Assembly: GCA_963802635.1 (NCBI GenBank) | Contig: CAWDJJ010000001.1 | Span: forward strand, 2,604,001-2,668,000 | Direction: 5' to 3' | Length of the DNA: 64,000 bases | From: CAVTLG01 sp963802635 | GTDB lineage: Bacteria > Chloroflexota > Ktedonobacteria > Ktedonobacterales > Ktedonobacteraceae | Shown: piece by piece, positions 45,601-54,283 of the stretch | Position numbering within the stretch: the first letter of the stretch is position 1 | Layout: every line of letters starts with the position of its first letter | Made by a program: the position numbers and the translations under genes | Notes under the pieces: model-generated | Told to the model about the DNA's origin: nothing | Seen by the model: only the letters and a program-made list of their open reading frames with translations | Database searches by the model: none

Positions 45601-47220
45601 ATTAATTAGAGCGTATTGAGCCAACTGCGAGGAAGGTACCAGTTCATCGGTCAGGCGGTCCCTACGCCAGACATTATCATCTGTAGCAAGTCTCTCCAGA
45701 AGTTGCGTATAGGCTTCAAACATCGCATCCAAAAGACCCGCAGGGAAAAGAGCCTCTACCGCTTGCCAGTACAAGAGCAAATTCCCCGCTTCTTCCATTA
45801 CCTGATTATCGAGCCAGACTTGAGGAGTTTGTGCAACGAAATAGATAGTTTCCTGCCAGGGAGCAGGAAAGGTCCCAGTTGCTTGCTGACCTAACACACT
45901 GGTAAAGACCACTGGCATTATCGCCTTTGCAGGAAGGGGGCCGTAGGGAGAGTGCCTTGCGCCTATCCCTAGACGCGCCAGATCCCGTAGCACGCGAATA
46001 CCGCTGTAAGAGCGATGATCGAAATCACTCCACAGTTGCTCTTGTATGCGTTTGGCACGCTTCTCAAAGGTCTCTGGGAGAGAATTATCAACAGTCAGCA
46101 GAAGCAAAGAGCTAAAATCTCCCACAATCTCGTTCACCTGCTCATGCAAAGGCAAACGATGAAAGAGCGGGAGATTAATACAAAAGCGCGACGTTTTGCT
46201 CCACAGAGTGAGCACTTCTGCAAATACAGCCAACAAGATCCCAGAGGGGGTAAGCCCTGCTTCTGCGCCGCGAGCTTTTAGCCGCTGCCACTTCACAGCC
46301 TCCATCCGTGCCTGGCGCGGCACAAAACGCGGTCGAGATACGGATGCTGGATCTATGGCGAGGGGGAGATCCGGGGGAGGTGGAAAATTCTGAATACGCG
46401 AGACCCAATAGTCTCGTGAACGCTGGTAGAGATCTGAGGCCCGTAGTTGCACCTCAGTCAAGACATAATCTCGAAAAGTGAGTTCTAAGGGGGGCAAAGA
46501 CGCCTCTGGTTCATGATACAAGTGCAGAAATTCCCGTATCAGGATAAACATACTCCAGGCATCAGCGAAAAGCGCTTCTACACTGACGTGTATCCTGACA
46601 CGTCGCTCATACAAATATGAGACATGGATGGCTAATGCTGGCCACTGCTCCATTTGAAATACCTGATGATCCATCTCATAGCGTATATGCTGTAGTTGTT
46701 TATGCATATCTTGCTGGCTAAGCCCTTGCAGATCGATGAACTCGACAGGGAAAGGAGGAACGTGCTCAAGGATCTGCTGCTGGCCATCTGGCAAGATCAC
46801 TGCACGCAGCATGGGATGCCGATTGATCAAGCGTCTCAAGGCAAAAAGTGCATGTGCCAGATCCAACTCAACCGCTTCAACCTCCACATAGCAGTGATTG
46901 CCCACGTTGCCCAATTCAAATGAAGTACTCCGTCCTACCCAGTATGCCTGTTGTACATCAGTTGTTGGAAAAGGCATGTACGCCTGAGCAGGAGCAGACA
47001 CCACGGGGACGAACTCCGTGGCTACGGGAAGAGATACATTGAGATCGTTCTGCTGGCGATAAGTCAGAAAAGTGAGAAGTTCTGTTTTATATGCCCTCAG
47101 TTTTGACAGTAAAGGTGCCGTCACCACACCCTTGGGAGCACGATAGCGAAGCTGCTCGCCATCGGCCCAGACCTTCACCCCCTGTTCAGCCAGATCGGCC
47201 ATGAATGCCATAAAACTCAT
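39544..47220 (-). CDS. NRPS: docking, Cy-A(Cys)-PCP, Cy-A(Cys)+Ox-PCP
   Basis: A 2558-residue two-module synthetase, start overlapping the previous gene by ATGA. Residues 1-55 are a TubC-type docking domain. Two heterocyclization domains (about 70-500 and 1190-1620; TTDVQQAYWVGR and ATDVQQAYWIGR) are each followed by an adenylation domain with the code D-L-Y-N-L-S-L-I-W (FDLSVYDIFG, WNTVPALLQ, LLSGDWIP, GGATEASIW), which specifies cysteine. Carrier domains carry FALGGQSLLA (about 1130) and FDLGGNSLIG (about 2480). The second A domain contains a SagB/McbC-like flavin oxidase inserted between its A8 and A10 motifs (about 2090-2340; YRRFLPE, PSAGSIYPVQTYL). Predicted work: two Cys condensed and cyclised, the second ring oxidised to a thiazole. 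No frameshift is seen. Confidence 0.92.
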   Translation of the reverse strand: MSFMAFMADLAEQGVKVWADGEQLRYRAPKGVVTAPLLSKLRAYKTELLTFLTYRQQNDLNVSLPVATEFVPVVSAPAQAYMPFPTTDVQQAYWVGRSTSFELGNVGNHCYVEVEAVELDLAHALFALRRLINRHPMLRAVILPDGQQQILEHVPPFPVEFIDLQGLSQQDMHKQLQHIRYEMDHQVFQMEQWPALAIHVSYLYERRVRIHVSVEALFADAWSMFILIREFLHLYHEPEASLPPLELTFRDYVLTEVQLRASDLYQRSRDYWVSRIQNFPPPPDLPLAIDPASVSRPRFVPRQARMEAVKWQRLKARGAEAGLTPSGILLAVFAEVLTLWSKTSRFCINLPLFHRLPLHEQVNEIVGDFSSLLLLTVDNSLPETFEKRAKRIQEQLWSDFDHRSYSGIRVLRDLARLGIGARHSPYGPLPAKAIMPVVFTSVLGQQATGTFPAPWQETIYFVAQTPQVWLDNQVMEEAGNLLLYWQAVEALFPAGLLDAMFEAYTQLLERLATDDNVWRRDRLTDELVPSSQLAQYALINATEAAVSDRLLQSFFLEQVVRRPDHFAVISAGRALTYQEVCNGAVLLGHQLRQLGARANQLVAVVMEKGWEQVVGVLGVLLSGAAYLPIDPKLPQERMTWVLEHGEVEVVVTQSWVEKTAQWPERLKRICVDELDLDEEDIPKLTSVQRPDHLAYVIYTSGSTGVPKGVMIDHRGAVNTLLDINQRFAVTSDDRVLALSALNFDLSVYDIFGLLAAGGTIVIPAEDVLRNPAAMWDMVVQEQVTLWNTVPALLQMLVEYAEAHSEVARHACLRLALLSGDWIPVTLPDRLREHIAGVEIVSLGGATEASIWSILYPIQTVEPSWKSIPYGKPMRNQRFFVFNEQLGPCPVWVPGHLYIGGIGLARGYWRDEEKTQASFLHHPQTGERVYRTGDVGRYLPDGTIEFLGREDFQVKISGHRIELGEIEVVLEHHPQVSAAVVVVQKGQSGEQRLVGYVVGVAGAEPSEQELRAYLQEKLPEYMVPWQFVTLERLPLTPNGKVDRRALPEPEERMAEQRTVAPSTPIEEMLVGIWCEVLGRSHVGIHDNFFALGGQSLLAVRLVHRVKVVFRVEIPLISLFEAGTIAEMACCVEDALRDESQEGDGSVSFPQVIPNPNEQYLPFSATDVQQAYWIGRDSTFELGNVGIHGYGEADAVDLNLARALLTLRRLIERHSMLRAVILPNGQQQILEHVPPVQIEYIDLSGLNLQEMAVQLEHIRCAMDHQMFQVEQWPAWAICISRLHKQRIRIHFSMESLFVDAWSMRILLREFLHLYHEPEACLPPLELTFRDYVLTETQLQATELYRRSRDYWASRIHNLPPAPDLPLAIDPESVSRPHFVPRQARMEAAKWQRLKARGAQVELTPTGILLAAFAEALTTWSKTPRFCVNLTLFNRLPLHEQVNEIVGDFTSLLPVAVDNSSSDSFEERARRLEEQMWRDFGHHYYSGIRVLRDLARIHRDRDLATRAIMPVVFTSLLGQAEASTYPTLWQGTGYYVAQTPQVWLDHQALEDGESLVLYWHAVEALFPPGLLDEMFAAYIQLLERLATDDEVWQRRSCELIPSSQLAQRARVNTTEAPIADELLQGLFLQQARLRPDQLAVISTERVLTYQEVFREALFLGQQLRRLGASPNQLVGVVMEKGWEQVVGVLGVLFSGAAYLPIDPKLPQERVAFLLDHGRVEVVLTQLCVNERIAWPEHVKRICVERLDLKQEEVKWLDTVQCPDDLAYVIYTSGSTGVPKGVMIDHRGAVNTILDINRRFGISCTDRVLALSALNFDLSVYDIFGLLAAGGTIVMPPEGSVRDPALWMDLLVREQVTVWNTVPALLQILVDSTEPTASTWKQTNLRLALLSGDWIPLSLPERVKECMPAIQAISLGGATEASIWSILYPIERVEPSWKSIPYGKPMCNQRFFVLNERLEPCPVWVAGQLYIGGTGLAKGYWRDEEKTQASFLISPHTGERLYRTGDMGRYLPDGNIEFLGREDFQVKISGHRIELGEIEQTLLQHPAVEAAVVTVITEQEGEKSSAIAGWKQLVAYVVLQSEHISHEKRTSYQALSLRFGLTSIRNETDKPVIDLALEEPRASVAQGTGQGQALSSPTNADMLRKYRERLSYRRFLPESLSFKQLSDFLRPLSRIELEGLPKYLYPSAGSIYPVQTYLSVKSGCVEGLVEGVYYYNPELHQLTKLSEGACVERSIHATINQPIFDQSAFSLFLIGDLTAISLQYGDLARDFCLLEAGYMGQLLMMTAAEHHIGLCPVGGLDFGQIRDGFVLGENHVLLHSFLCGSVDPNAATGWSFLPAETEKAKGEASHAATANLSTDLAPPVTTTALRHFLKEKLPEYMIPSAIVVLESLPLNPNGKVDRKNLPMPETQSHGKETGYREPTSEIEQTVADVWQEMLGHAQVGIYDNFFDLGGNSLIGVRMMNRLRKIFEVNLSMHLLFTMPTVEGIAELIRQEYVEILGDDELAEVLNNVSQISEEEARLLLEKNFRNRRERDDEFSPGFFFTITGKTTAFAEIAAGEAS

Positions 47221-50200
47221 AGTACTCCCTCCTCCTCATCTGATGACAATGCGGGGACCATAGGGACAATGCAAGACTCTTTCCCTGCTAATACTCCCTC
47301 GGAAAATCGTTGGTCCATTGGCTGTGCAGCAACCAATTGCTCAATCGTTTCGGCCAGAGCCGCTATGGTTGGATTTTTAAACAGGACTCGAAATGGCACC
47401 TCTACATTGAAGTCGGCTCGTACACGAGCCAGCAGCTTGATCGCTAACAGGGAATCTCCTCCTATTTTCAAGAAGTTCTCTTCGATAGCCACATTGCTCA
47501 GTTCCAATAGTTCACTCCACAAGTGGACGAGCGCTTGCTCAGTAGGTGTTCGCGCCGCTATTGACTTACTTGCATGTTCATGGGGCTGGATCAGAGTCTT
47601 TGGCAGAGCATTGCGGTCTACTTTCCCATTGGATGTTAATGGCAGTGTCTCAATCGGTACAATTCTCGATGGGATCATATACTCTGGCAATTTGCTTCTT
47701 AAGTGTTCATACAACCCCATCGTCGGCCAGTTTACACTCTCTTGAGTCTCGTCTGTCTGATTCGCGCTGTCAGCTACTGGGCTTGCCGCCGTGGGGACGA
47801 CATAGGCAATGAGATGCTTGTTCTCAAACGGTTTGCCTACTGCTGCGACAACTGCCTCGCTCACCATCGGATGCTCAAGAAGCGTAGCTTCGATTTCTCC
47901 CAGTTCGATACGGTGTCCCGCAACTTTCACCTGAAAATCTTCACGTCCCAGGAAATTCGATATTTCCGTCTGGTAAATAGCGCCCCATATCTCCGGTTCG
48001 GTATAACCGCTCTCCTGTATGAGGAGAGATAAGAAAACTGGCTTGTGTCTTTTCTTCGTCGCGCCAATAGCCCCTGGCTAAGCCTATCCCACCAATATAG
48101 AGATGGCCTGGGACCCAGACGGGACATAGCTCAAGCCTCTCGTTGAGCACGAACAACTGCTGGTTGCACATCGGCTTGCCATACGGAATGCTTTTCCAGG
48201 ATGGTTCTACTGTCTGTATGGGATACAGGATAGACCAGATCGATGCCTCTGTTGCACCTCCAAGGCTTATCACTTGGATATCTGGGATACGCTCTTTTAC
48301 CCACTCTGGCAAGGGCAGTGGTATCCAATCTCCACTCAGAAGGGCCAGTCTCAGGCTCGTTTGTTTCCATGTTGAGACAGTTGGCTCTGCATACTCTACC
48401 AGCATCTGGAGCAGTGCTGGGACAGTGTTCCAGACCGTCACCCGCTCTCGCACGAGCAGATCCATCCAGATCGCCGGTTCACGCAAGCTTCCTTCAGGCG
48501 GTAGAACGATTGTCCCTCCTGCTGCCAGCAGACCGAAGATATCGTAGACAGAGAGGTCAAAGTGTAGGGCTGATAATGCGAGCACACGATCAGTGCTGCT
48601 GATGCGAAAACGTCGATTGATATCCAGGATGGTATTGACTGCCCCTCGATGGTCTATCATGACCCCCTTTGGCAAACCAGTCGAGCCGGAAGTGTAGATC
48701 ACATAGGCCAGATCATCTGGACTCTGGACAGTATCTAGCTCAGGGATATCCTCCGCATTCAGATCTAAGCTATCCACACAGATGCACTTACGATCCTTTG
48801 ACCATACAATCCGCTCATTGACCCACGATTGGGTGACGACTACTTCCACTTGTCCATCTTCTAGCAGATACCGTAAGCGTTCCCCTGGCAGATTGGCATC
48901 AACAGGAAGATAGGCCGCCCCCGATTGTAAAATCCCCAGAACCGCAACCACTTGCTCCCAGCCCTTTTCCATCACAACTCCAACTAGTTGATTGGGCCTA
49001 ATCCCCCATGCTCGCAGTTGATGGGCCAGTTGCAGTGCTCCACTGGAAACCTGCTTATAGCTTAACAGACAGCTCGGAGAGATCAAGGCGACCTGATCAG
49101 GACGCTGTCTCGCCTGCTCCTGAAAGAACGTGTGCAGCAACTTCTCCCCAACAGGAGCCTCGGTCGCATGTACAACTCGTAAGGGGGGTGGCTTGTCCCT
49201 CCCCTCCTCTAGCTCTCCTGTCCCTCCTGCCCATAAGGCACACTGGTGCTCTGGGAGAAGAACCCTGACTTCCTCAGACCAGTTCGCCTTGGTACTGGCA
49301 AGACGGCGGAGCAACTGACAATAAGCACCAAACATAGCATCTACGAGACCTGCCGGGAAAATGGCGTCAACAGACTGCCAGTGGAAGACAAGGTTACCCT
49401 CTACCTCTAGCACTTGATGATCCAACCACACCTGGGGCGTCTGAGTCACACAATAAAGCATCTTTCCCCAAGGTGGGGGCAAGGGAGAGGCCGTGTCCTG
49501 AATAAGCAGGCTGGTGAAAACAACTGGCATGGGAGCCTTGAAGGCATCTCCGTGCCTTTTTGCCCATGCTCTCAGCACCTGAATGCCGCTGTAGTGGGCA
49601 TGATCCAGATCTTTCCATAACTGCTCCTGGACACTTCTGGCAAAGCTGGTAAAAGAGGCAGGAATAGTACAATCAATAGCAAGCAGCAATACGGAGGTAA
49701 AATCACCGACAATATCATTGACCTGAGGATGCAATGGCAAACGATTAAACGTAGTCAGATTCAGGCCAAAGCGAGTACTTCTGCTCCATCGGGCGATAAT
49801 CTGAGCAAAGGCTGCTAACAAGATGCTAGATGGTGTCACGCCAATCTCTGCCGCACGAGCCTTGAGCTGTTGCCACTGCTCCTGGTTCAGCCTCGCCTCC
49901 CGATGAACAAAGCGCAGTTGTTCCCCTCTCATGCTCTCAGAGACTAGGGGAAGGTCAGGAGCAGGTGGCAAGGATGAGAGGCACTCAAGCCAATACGCCT
50001 GCGAACGTTGGGAGTAGGCGGAGTTCTGAAGAGAGGCAGAGGCTAGGATATAATCTCGGAACGATAAATCTAATGCTGGAAGGGGAGTTGCAAGCTTATA
50101 GTAGAGATGGATAAACTCATGGATGAGCATATTCATGCTCCATGCATCGATAAAGAGCGATTCAATACTCAGGTGTAAACGAACCTGTCGATCGTCTAAA

Positions 50201-52704
50201 CGTGAGACCCAGACTTCAAAGGCAGGCCACTGCTCGACTGACAGGAGCTGATGATCTAACATTTGTCGGATCTGTGCCAACTGGCTGGTCTGCTCCTCTT
50301 GATCTTGCCCTCGCAAATCGAGTATCTTTATCTGGAACGGGGGAACGTGTTCAAGGATCTGTTGCTGTCCATCGGGTAAGAGCACAGCCCGCAGCATCTC
50401 ATGCCGCTCGATCAAACATTGTAGAGTCTGGTTGAAACGGTCCAAGTCCAAGTCAGTTGCTTCCACTTCGATATAGCCATGATTGCCTACATTTCCACCC
50501 TCAGCAGCATAACGCCCCACCCAGTAGGCTTGCTGAACATCAGTGGTAGGAAAGGGTTCATAGCGATGCTTAGGCTCAGACTTAACCTGAGGGAGGGAAG
50601 AAATTTCTCCCTCGTCTCTGTTGGTCTGAGCAGTACGCTTGTGAGCGACAAGCCTGGCAAAGGCAGAGGGTGTTGGTGCCTCCAAGAGATCTTTCAGAGC
50701 TATCTCCACTGGAAAGGCCTTTTGGACACGCGCCAGGAGTTGCATGGCGAGGAGAGAATGTCCCCCTAATGCAAAGAAATTGTCGGAGGACCCCACATGT
50801 TCCAGTTGCAGGATCTCGGCCCAGAGTTTCTTCTGCACCCCATCGAGAATCTGGTTGGAGAGTTCATCGCTACGATTCCACCGATAGATCGCATTCAAAT
50901 CCCCTTGCAGAAAACTCTGGCGGCAGGCACGCCTCTGGATCTTCCCACTAGAGGTCTTGAGGATCGTGCCTGTATGCAACAGTTCTACTGCCGCCACTTC
51001 CACATCGAATTCCCATAGAATGGCCTGACATATGGCCTGTATAGCCTCTTGTATTCCCACATTGTCATAATGACGGACAACTTCCTGCACAACCACCAAT
51101 TGTTCACTGATCGATCCTTCCACAGCAAACGCAGCACAACAACCCGACCGGAGCAGAGGATGACTCTTTTCTACAACCAGCTCGATATCTTGCGGATACA
51201 AATTGCGACCGCGAATGATGATGAGATCCTTACGCCGTCCAGTTACAAATAAGCTCCCATCCAGGAGAAAGCCCAGATCTCCTGTGCGCAGAAATGGTCC
51301 TTCACCAGTATCCTTTAAATAGGCATGGAAAGTCGCTTCTGTTTCTTCAGGACGATTCCAGTACCCCTGAGCTACATGAGAACCTGCTATCCAAATTTCT
51401 CCGACTGTCTCATCAGTGCAGAGAACGCCAGTTTCAGGATCGGCAATAACGATGCGGGCATCTAACTCTGTCCGGCCACAACTTGTACATTCGACGCTTT
51501 TCTCACCTGTCTCTGTGAGAGAGTCCGTAGGCGACCGCAAGAGATCAGCCGTTTGGTGGTTCCACAGAATAACTTGATGACGTTCAAGGGCCTCCTGTTT
51601 GAGACAATAAGCAACAGGTGGCAATCCAGGCTGATGATTAGTGACAAAGACTGTGGCTTCTGCAAGACCATAACAGGGCCTGAGCGCTTCGACACGAAAA
51701 CCACAGGGAGCAAAATACGCGGCAAATTTCATTAACATTTGAAAACGCACAGGCTCTGCACCGCAGGAAGCAAACTTCCAACACGAGAGATCAAGAGTGT
51801 CACGCTGTTCAGGCGTAATCTTTTCAACGCACAGATCATAGGCAAAATTGGGAGCACCACTCGTATGAGCTTGATAAAGCGAGATGGCCTGGAGCCAACG
51901 GAAGGGAGACTGAATAAAAACGGATGGCGGCAGGAGGATACAAGGCGAGCCTACATATAAAGCTTGTAGCATGTGCATAGTTAACCCCATATCATGGAAG
52001 AGGGGCAACCAACTCACGAATGGAACACCCGCAGGATGTGCCATGGCATACTGCATCATCCTATGGTTATTGATAAGATTGCTATGGCTCACCATCACAC
52101 CTTTCGGTGTTGCGGTCGATCCAGAAGTATATTGGAGAAAGGCCAGTGTACTCCCCGTCACCTCAGGCATTTGCCACCATCTCTCATCTTTATCGGAAAC
52201 CTGTAGAGAAGAGGCTTGTCCCCTTACAGCACCTGCGTCGGTTGCCATCCATTGCAATGCTTGAAGATCAGGAATAAGAGCGAGCGAACGCCGTATTTTG
52301 GGCAACAGTGAGCTGGTAGTCAGCACAAACGTTGCCTGTGCATCAGCTACAATAGACGAAATACGTCCTTCAGAACGGTTGGCATGTGGCGGATAGGCTG
52401 GAACAGCAATAGAACCGGCATAGAGACACCCAAAAAACGCGGCAATATACTCAAGCCCTGCTGGGTAGAGGAGCAAGATCCGCTCTCCTGCTGCCTCCCG
52501 TCCCTGGAGCATGGCACCTATGGCACGCGCTTGTCGATCTAACTCTCCGTAGGTCAGGCACTTCTCTTCCTCTTCTGAGGTAAGAAAAGCATAAGCCTTC
52601 TGATCGGGTTGGTTAAAAGCCCTCCAACGGAGAATCTCAACAAGCGTAGAGCATTCAGAACCTACGCTGGGATTTGGTTCTTTTCTGGACGGTTCATCTC
52701 TCAT
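47217..52704 (-). pseudogene. NRPS starter: FAAL-ACP-Cy-A(Cys)-PCP, one frameshift
   Basis: ATG 52704 overlaps the stop of a small upstream gene. Residues 1-610 are a fatty acyl-AMP ligase (TYGELDRQARAIGAML, FLQYTSGSTATPKGVM, LPLFHDMGLTMHML, YGLAEATVFVT, RTGDLGFLLDG, GRRKDLIIIRGRNLYPQD), loading a fatty acid on the carrier domain FALGGHSLLAMQLL (about 650). A heterocyclization domain (about 715-1150) and an adenylation domain with the cysteine code D-L-Y-N-L-S-L-I-W follow. An extra C near 47950 ends the first frame at 47941; the next frame resumes with KVAGHRIELGEIEATLLEHP, A10 and a carrier domain with KIGGDSLLAIKLL, ending at 47217. Its acidic tail SSDEEEGVL fits the TubC-type docking domain of the next enzyme. 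The complete protein would be about 1830 residues. Confidence 0.92.
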
Positions 52705-52906
52705 TCAATTCTTCCAGTGTTATGATTCGAGAGATCTTGCTGCAAGACAACCTCAGCCATCGCTAGTAAGATCTTCCGCGTTCCCTCAAAGGGATCACGG
52801 GCATAAGCGGTCAGCATATTATCCAGCACTCTGCCAGATTCATCTCCTCACGCTTCTTCTGAAGACTTTTTCTGAAGCTTGACTCAATGCTTGGTTTTCT
52901 TTCCAT
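52701..52906 (-). pseudogene. small gene ahead of the FAAL-NRPS, frameshifted
   Basis: ATG 52906 has an AAAGGAG box 7 bases upstream. It reads MERKPSIESSFRKSLQKKR and stops at 52811; the next frame, RVLDNMLTAYARDPFEGTRK followed by ILLAMAEVVLQQD, ends in a TGA (52703-52701) that overlaps the start of the FAAL-NRPS. A one-base shift near 52825 would join them into about 68 residues. The ribosome site and the stop/start overlap argue for a real, translationally coupled gene. I do not recognise the family. It could be a small NRPS accessory or linker protein. Confidence 0.5.
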
Positions 52907-52993
52907 GTCAGCTCCTTTGCTTAACATACTGTCTCCGCCCGTTCTTTCTAATATTTCAAATATCCCGCCTGCCCGCCCGACTTTGTGAGGAGA

Positions 52994-53329
52994 TCAGGGA
53001 TGGACTTCTTCTAAGATCACCAAATATCCCGTCCCGTTGAGCGTCTCCAAGTTGATATTGGCCACACAACGCACCTTTACATAGTTGAGCGTCAACGTTC
53101 CCTCAACATGAACCACACCAGTCACCTGTTCAAAGAAGGCCTGACTGAGATCCGTCGCGCTCTTATCTACTCTCATGCCCAAATCGGTTCCCCATCGTGT
53201 CCCGGTAAACTTGATAAAGACATACCCCATATCCTCCACACGCTTCCTAAACTCTTCAAGAGAAGGTTTAGGACCGCCAACCGTCACAGGATGATCCCCT
53301 TCTGAGAGACGCTGTACCAGATCATTCAT
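52994..53329 (-). CDS. uncharacterised protein in the NRPS operon (111 aa)
   Basis: ATG 53329 is preferred over an upstream in-frame start at 53410 because AGGAGGAG lies 8 bases before it and the upstream gene stops 13 bases earlier. The sequence begins MNDLVQRLSEGDHPVTVGG and continues with EEFRKRVEDMGYVFIKFTGTRGG-like TRWGTDLGMRVD, LTLNYVKVRCVANINL and TGYLVILEEVHP. It is soluble, mixed alpha/beta, with no Cys cluster or membrane segment. The spacing places it in one operon with the MbtH and NRPS genes. I do not know a function; the repeated use of short beta strands suggests a small binding protein. Confidence 0.65.
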   Translation of the reverse strand: MNDLVQRLSEGDHPVTVGGPKPSLEEFRKRVEDMGYVFIKFTGTRWGTDLGMRVDKSATDLSQAFFEQVTGVVHVEGTLTLNYVKVRCVANINLETLNGTGYLVILEEVHP

Positions 53330-53342
53330 AGAAAAACTCCTC

Positions 53343-53654
53343 CTAAAGAGTAACCTCACTCTGGGTTTCTTCTCTTGTACTTTCCGTGTCTTCCAGGCTT
53401 TTGTAGGCATAGCGCAAGTCTTCTGGAATCTGGAAGCCCAACGCTGTCTGACAAAAATCTTGCCACTCCTGAGTCACCTGATCAAAAATGACTCCCCTTG
53501 GAAGGACAGGGCTTCTCACAACCACGAAGTCATCCCAGAGATAGACCACATCCTCATCGGTGAGTTCTCCATCCTTCTCTTCACGTTTCTCGGTCCAACC
53601 CTCAAATGTTCTGAGGTCTTTCAGGTAATACGCTTTGCAATATTTTCTTATCAT
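53343..53654 (-). CDS. uncharacterised protein in the NRPS operon (103 aa)
   Basis: ATG 53654 follows TTTGGAGC. The protein is acidic and starts MIRKYCKAYYLKDLRTFEGW, followed by DVVYLWDDFVVVRSPV, GVIFDQVTQEWQDFCQTALG and FQIPEDLRYAY. No membrane segment, signal peptide or known catalytic motif is visible. It lies between the MbtH-like gene (87 bases upstream) and the 111-residue gene (13 bases downstream) on the same strand, so it is likely part of the NRPS operon. Function is unknown; the aromatic and acidic composition is compatible with a protein-protein interaction module. Confidence 0.65.
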   Translation of the reverse strand: MIRKYCKAYYLKDLRTFEGWTEKREEKDGELTDEDVVYLWDDFVVVRSPVLPRGVIFDQVTQEWQDFCQTALGFQIPEDLRYAYKSLEDTESTREETQSEVTL

Positions 53655-53740
53655 AATGCTCCAAAATAGCTTAACGAGCGAAAAATGCTCCTTCTCTCAT
53701 AGAGGAGAGTCATTTCATCATTGGTAGAAGAGAGAGCTAT

Positions 53741-53977
53741 TTAGGAGGAGGGAGATGTTTGTTTGGTCATTTCCTCCATGCGTTTGCGGAGACTGAGTGG
53801 CCTCATATCAGTCCAGACCTCTTTAATATATGCCAGACATTCAGTCTTCATCCCACTTTTCCCAACATCACGCCAACCAAGAGGATTCTCTTTGTAGGCT
53901 GGCCAAATAGAGTATTGTTCTTCATGGTTAAGAACTACCTTATAAAAAGTCTTGTCTTCTTCTTCATCTTGATACAT
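53741..53977 (-). CDS. mbtH: MbtH-like protein
   Basis: A 78-residue member of the MbtH family, small chaperone-like proteins that bind and activate or stabilise adenylation domains of NRPSs. The family signature is clear: YKVVLNHEEQYSIWPAYKENPLGW (NxExQxSxWP followed by PxGW), GMKTECLAYIKEVWTDMRPLSLR. ATG 53977 follows AAGGAG (53992-53987) at 9 bases spacing. It is the first gene after the promoter at 54053-54025 and should be co-transcribed with the NRPS genes downstream. The C-terminal extension ends in a short Ser/Thr-rich tail. It probably assists the four adenylation domains of this locus. Confidence 0.93.
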   Translation of the reverse strand: MYQDEEEDKTFYKVVLNHEEQYSIWPAYKENPLGWRDVGKSGMKTECLAYIKEVWTDMRPLSLRKRMEEMTKQTSPSS

Positions 53978-54024
53978 GGAAAAGAACTCCTTCTGCGTCC
54001 TTGCTAAGCCGGTTGTCTATTTAG

Positions 54025-54053
54025 AGTATAACACATTTTTTTTAATTTGTCAG
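54025..54053 (-). promoter_or_regulatory. sigma-70-type promoter of the mbtH-NRPS operon
   Basis: On the minus strand CTGACA (54053-54048) and TATACT (54030-54025) are separated by exactly 17 bases, a near-consensus -35/-10 pair. Transcription would begin near 54018, giving a leader of about 40 bases before the mbtH start at 53977. The spacer contains a run of eight A, which may bend the DNA. Confidence 0.7.
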
Positions 54054-54283
54054 CATTTATCAGATCATACTTGTGCTTCATATGGCTTTGTCTATACAGG
54101 ATATAAGTTCATATTTCACCTCGTACTTCACCTCATCAGGCACACGTTGTCGTAGCAGTTGTGGGATATCTTCCCTGTGGTGCATCAAAATTTCGTGTAG
54201 TTGACCGCTGAAGGCCCTGCGTTAAGGAAGAGACCTCTCATCAGCCGCAAAGTAGATAAGTGCGGCACAGTTTTGGGTAGAGT
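54054..54283. other. upstream region of the operon with a possible small gene fragment
   Basis: Apart from the promoter at 54025-54053, the sequence between the mbtH start and the next plus-strand gene contains only a minus-strand frame of about 45 codons ending near 54081 (HREDIPQLLRQRVPDEVKYEV). It has no convincing start or ribosome binding site and may be a relic. No other feature is seen. Confidence 0.35.

Noticed and set aside
38000..52300. Numerous plus-strand frames of 60-160 codons opposite the NRPS genes
   Set aside because: No homology-like patterns and no start signals; all are antisense to conserved NRPS motifs.
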